Shown here: in pieces, positions 4,953 to 5,067 of the stretch
How the letters are laid out: every line of letters begins with the position of its first letter
Numbering within the stretch: the first letter of the stretch is position 1
Assembly (NCBI GenBank): GCA_937880075.1
Contig: CALFLM010000029.1
Span: forward strand, 1-5,067
Source: an uncultured Romboutsia sp.
GTDB lineage: Bacteria; Bacillota; Clostridia; Peptostreptococcales; Peptostreptococcaceae
DNA length: 5,067 nucleotides
Direction of reading: 5' to 3'
The notes under the pieces: model-generated
Told to the model about the DNA's origin: nothing
The model's database searches: none
What the model saw: the letters and a program-made list of their open reading frames with translations, nothing else
Made by a program: the position numbers and the translations under genes

Positions 4953-5067
4953 CACATTTTGTTTCCGAAACGATGGTTGTGTAGAAAATGGTATCACAGC
5001 TGCAACAGAAGCACAAAACGCTAAGGCTGAAAATACAGGTAGTAGTACCATGCCAGGAATGTATCAA
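4948..5067 (+). other. Open frame to the right edge, no start seen
   Basis: After TAA at 4945-4947 this frame stays open to the end of the window (40 codons) and reads as plausible protein: GCVENGITAATEAQNAK followed by AENTGSSTMPGMYQ. Base composition is visibly richer in G and C than in the preceding membrane gene. No ATG, GTG or TTG with a ribosome binding site starts it; the first ATG is at 5050. It may be the interior of a gene whose 5' end was lost when the 4833 gene was broken, or the leader of the next module. I do not recognise the product. Confidence 0.35.

Noticed and set aside
4840..5067. Reverse-strand open frame at the right edge
   Set aside because: It runs opposite a + strand gene start with a good ribosome binding site and shows no recognisable motif; too weak to call.

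Overview
The window is AT-rich with strong AGGAGG-type ribosome binding sites, short intergenic gaps and every supported gene on the + strand. That composition, together with the style of the Rhs core, points to a low-GC Firmicute, most likely a Negativicute such as a Megamonas- or Selenomonas-like gut bacterium. The taxon is an inference. No rRNA, tRNA, CRISPR array or transposase is visible. The region is an accessory polymorphic-toxin island: a run of toxin tips, immunity genes and accessory proteins in mosaic order.

Layout. (1) 3-377: 3' end of a SUKH (SMI1/KNR4-like) immunity gene whose toxin lies off the left edge. (2) 382-423: a 42-nt element with a strong hairpin, repeated at 2346-2387 with 40 of 42 identities. 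The two copies bracket about 1.9 kb that looks like one exchangeable cassette. (3) 414-1268: a displaced Rhs tip with no start codon and one in-frame TGA, carrying a well preserved C-terminal HNH/Endonuclease VII-fold nuclease toxin with E, H, H, H key residues. (4) 1303-1355: a perfect 22-bp AT-rich inverted repeat with a 9-nt loop. (5) 1400-1789 and 1813-2202: two tandem, diverged Imm50-like immunity genes. (6) 2346-2387: the second repeat copy.

(7) 2431-2904: a J-domain protein with a duplicated FExFxGF motif in its tail. (8) 2918-3250: a two-TM protein ending in what looks like a truncated FHA domain. Its amber stop lies in frame with the next gene. (9) 3260-3754, 3767-4315 and 4312-4827: a compact three-gene unit in which an L,D-transpeptidase-fold enzyme (HGG...GSAGCID motif, comparable to Tlde1/DUF2778 peptidoglycan-targeting effectors) sits between two paralogous four-TM membrane proteins. 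The first pair is 12 nt apart and the second overlaps by ATGA. I read this as a cell-wall toxin flanked by duplicated membrane immunity proteins. It is the most novel-looking part of the window. (10) 4833-4952 and 4948-5067: a prematurely ended 39-codon gene start and an unexplained open frame running off the right edge, both probably recombination scars.

How the parts fit. Toxins without their own signal peptide, immunity genes in duplicate, orphan tips without starts and recurring hairpin elements at module borders are all expected of a locus that exchanges toxin/immunity modules. The J-domain and FHA-like genes may be accessory or delivery factors of the same system. Nothing in the window shows the delivery apparatus itself.
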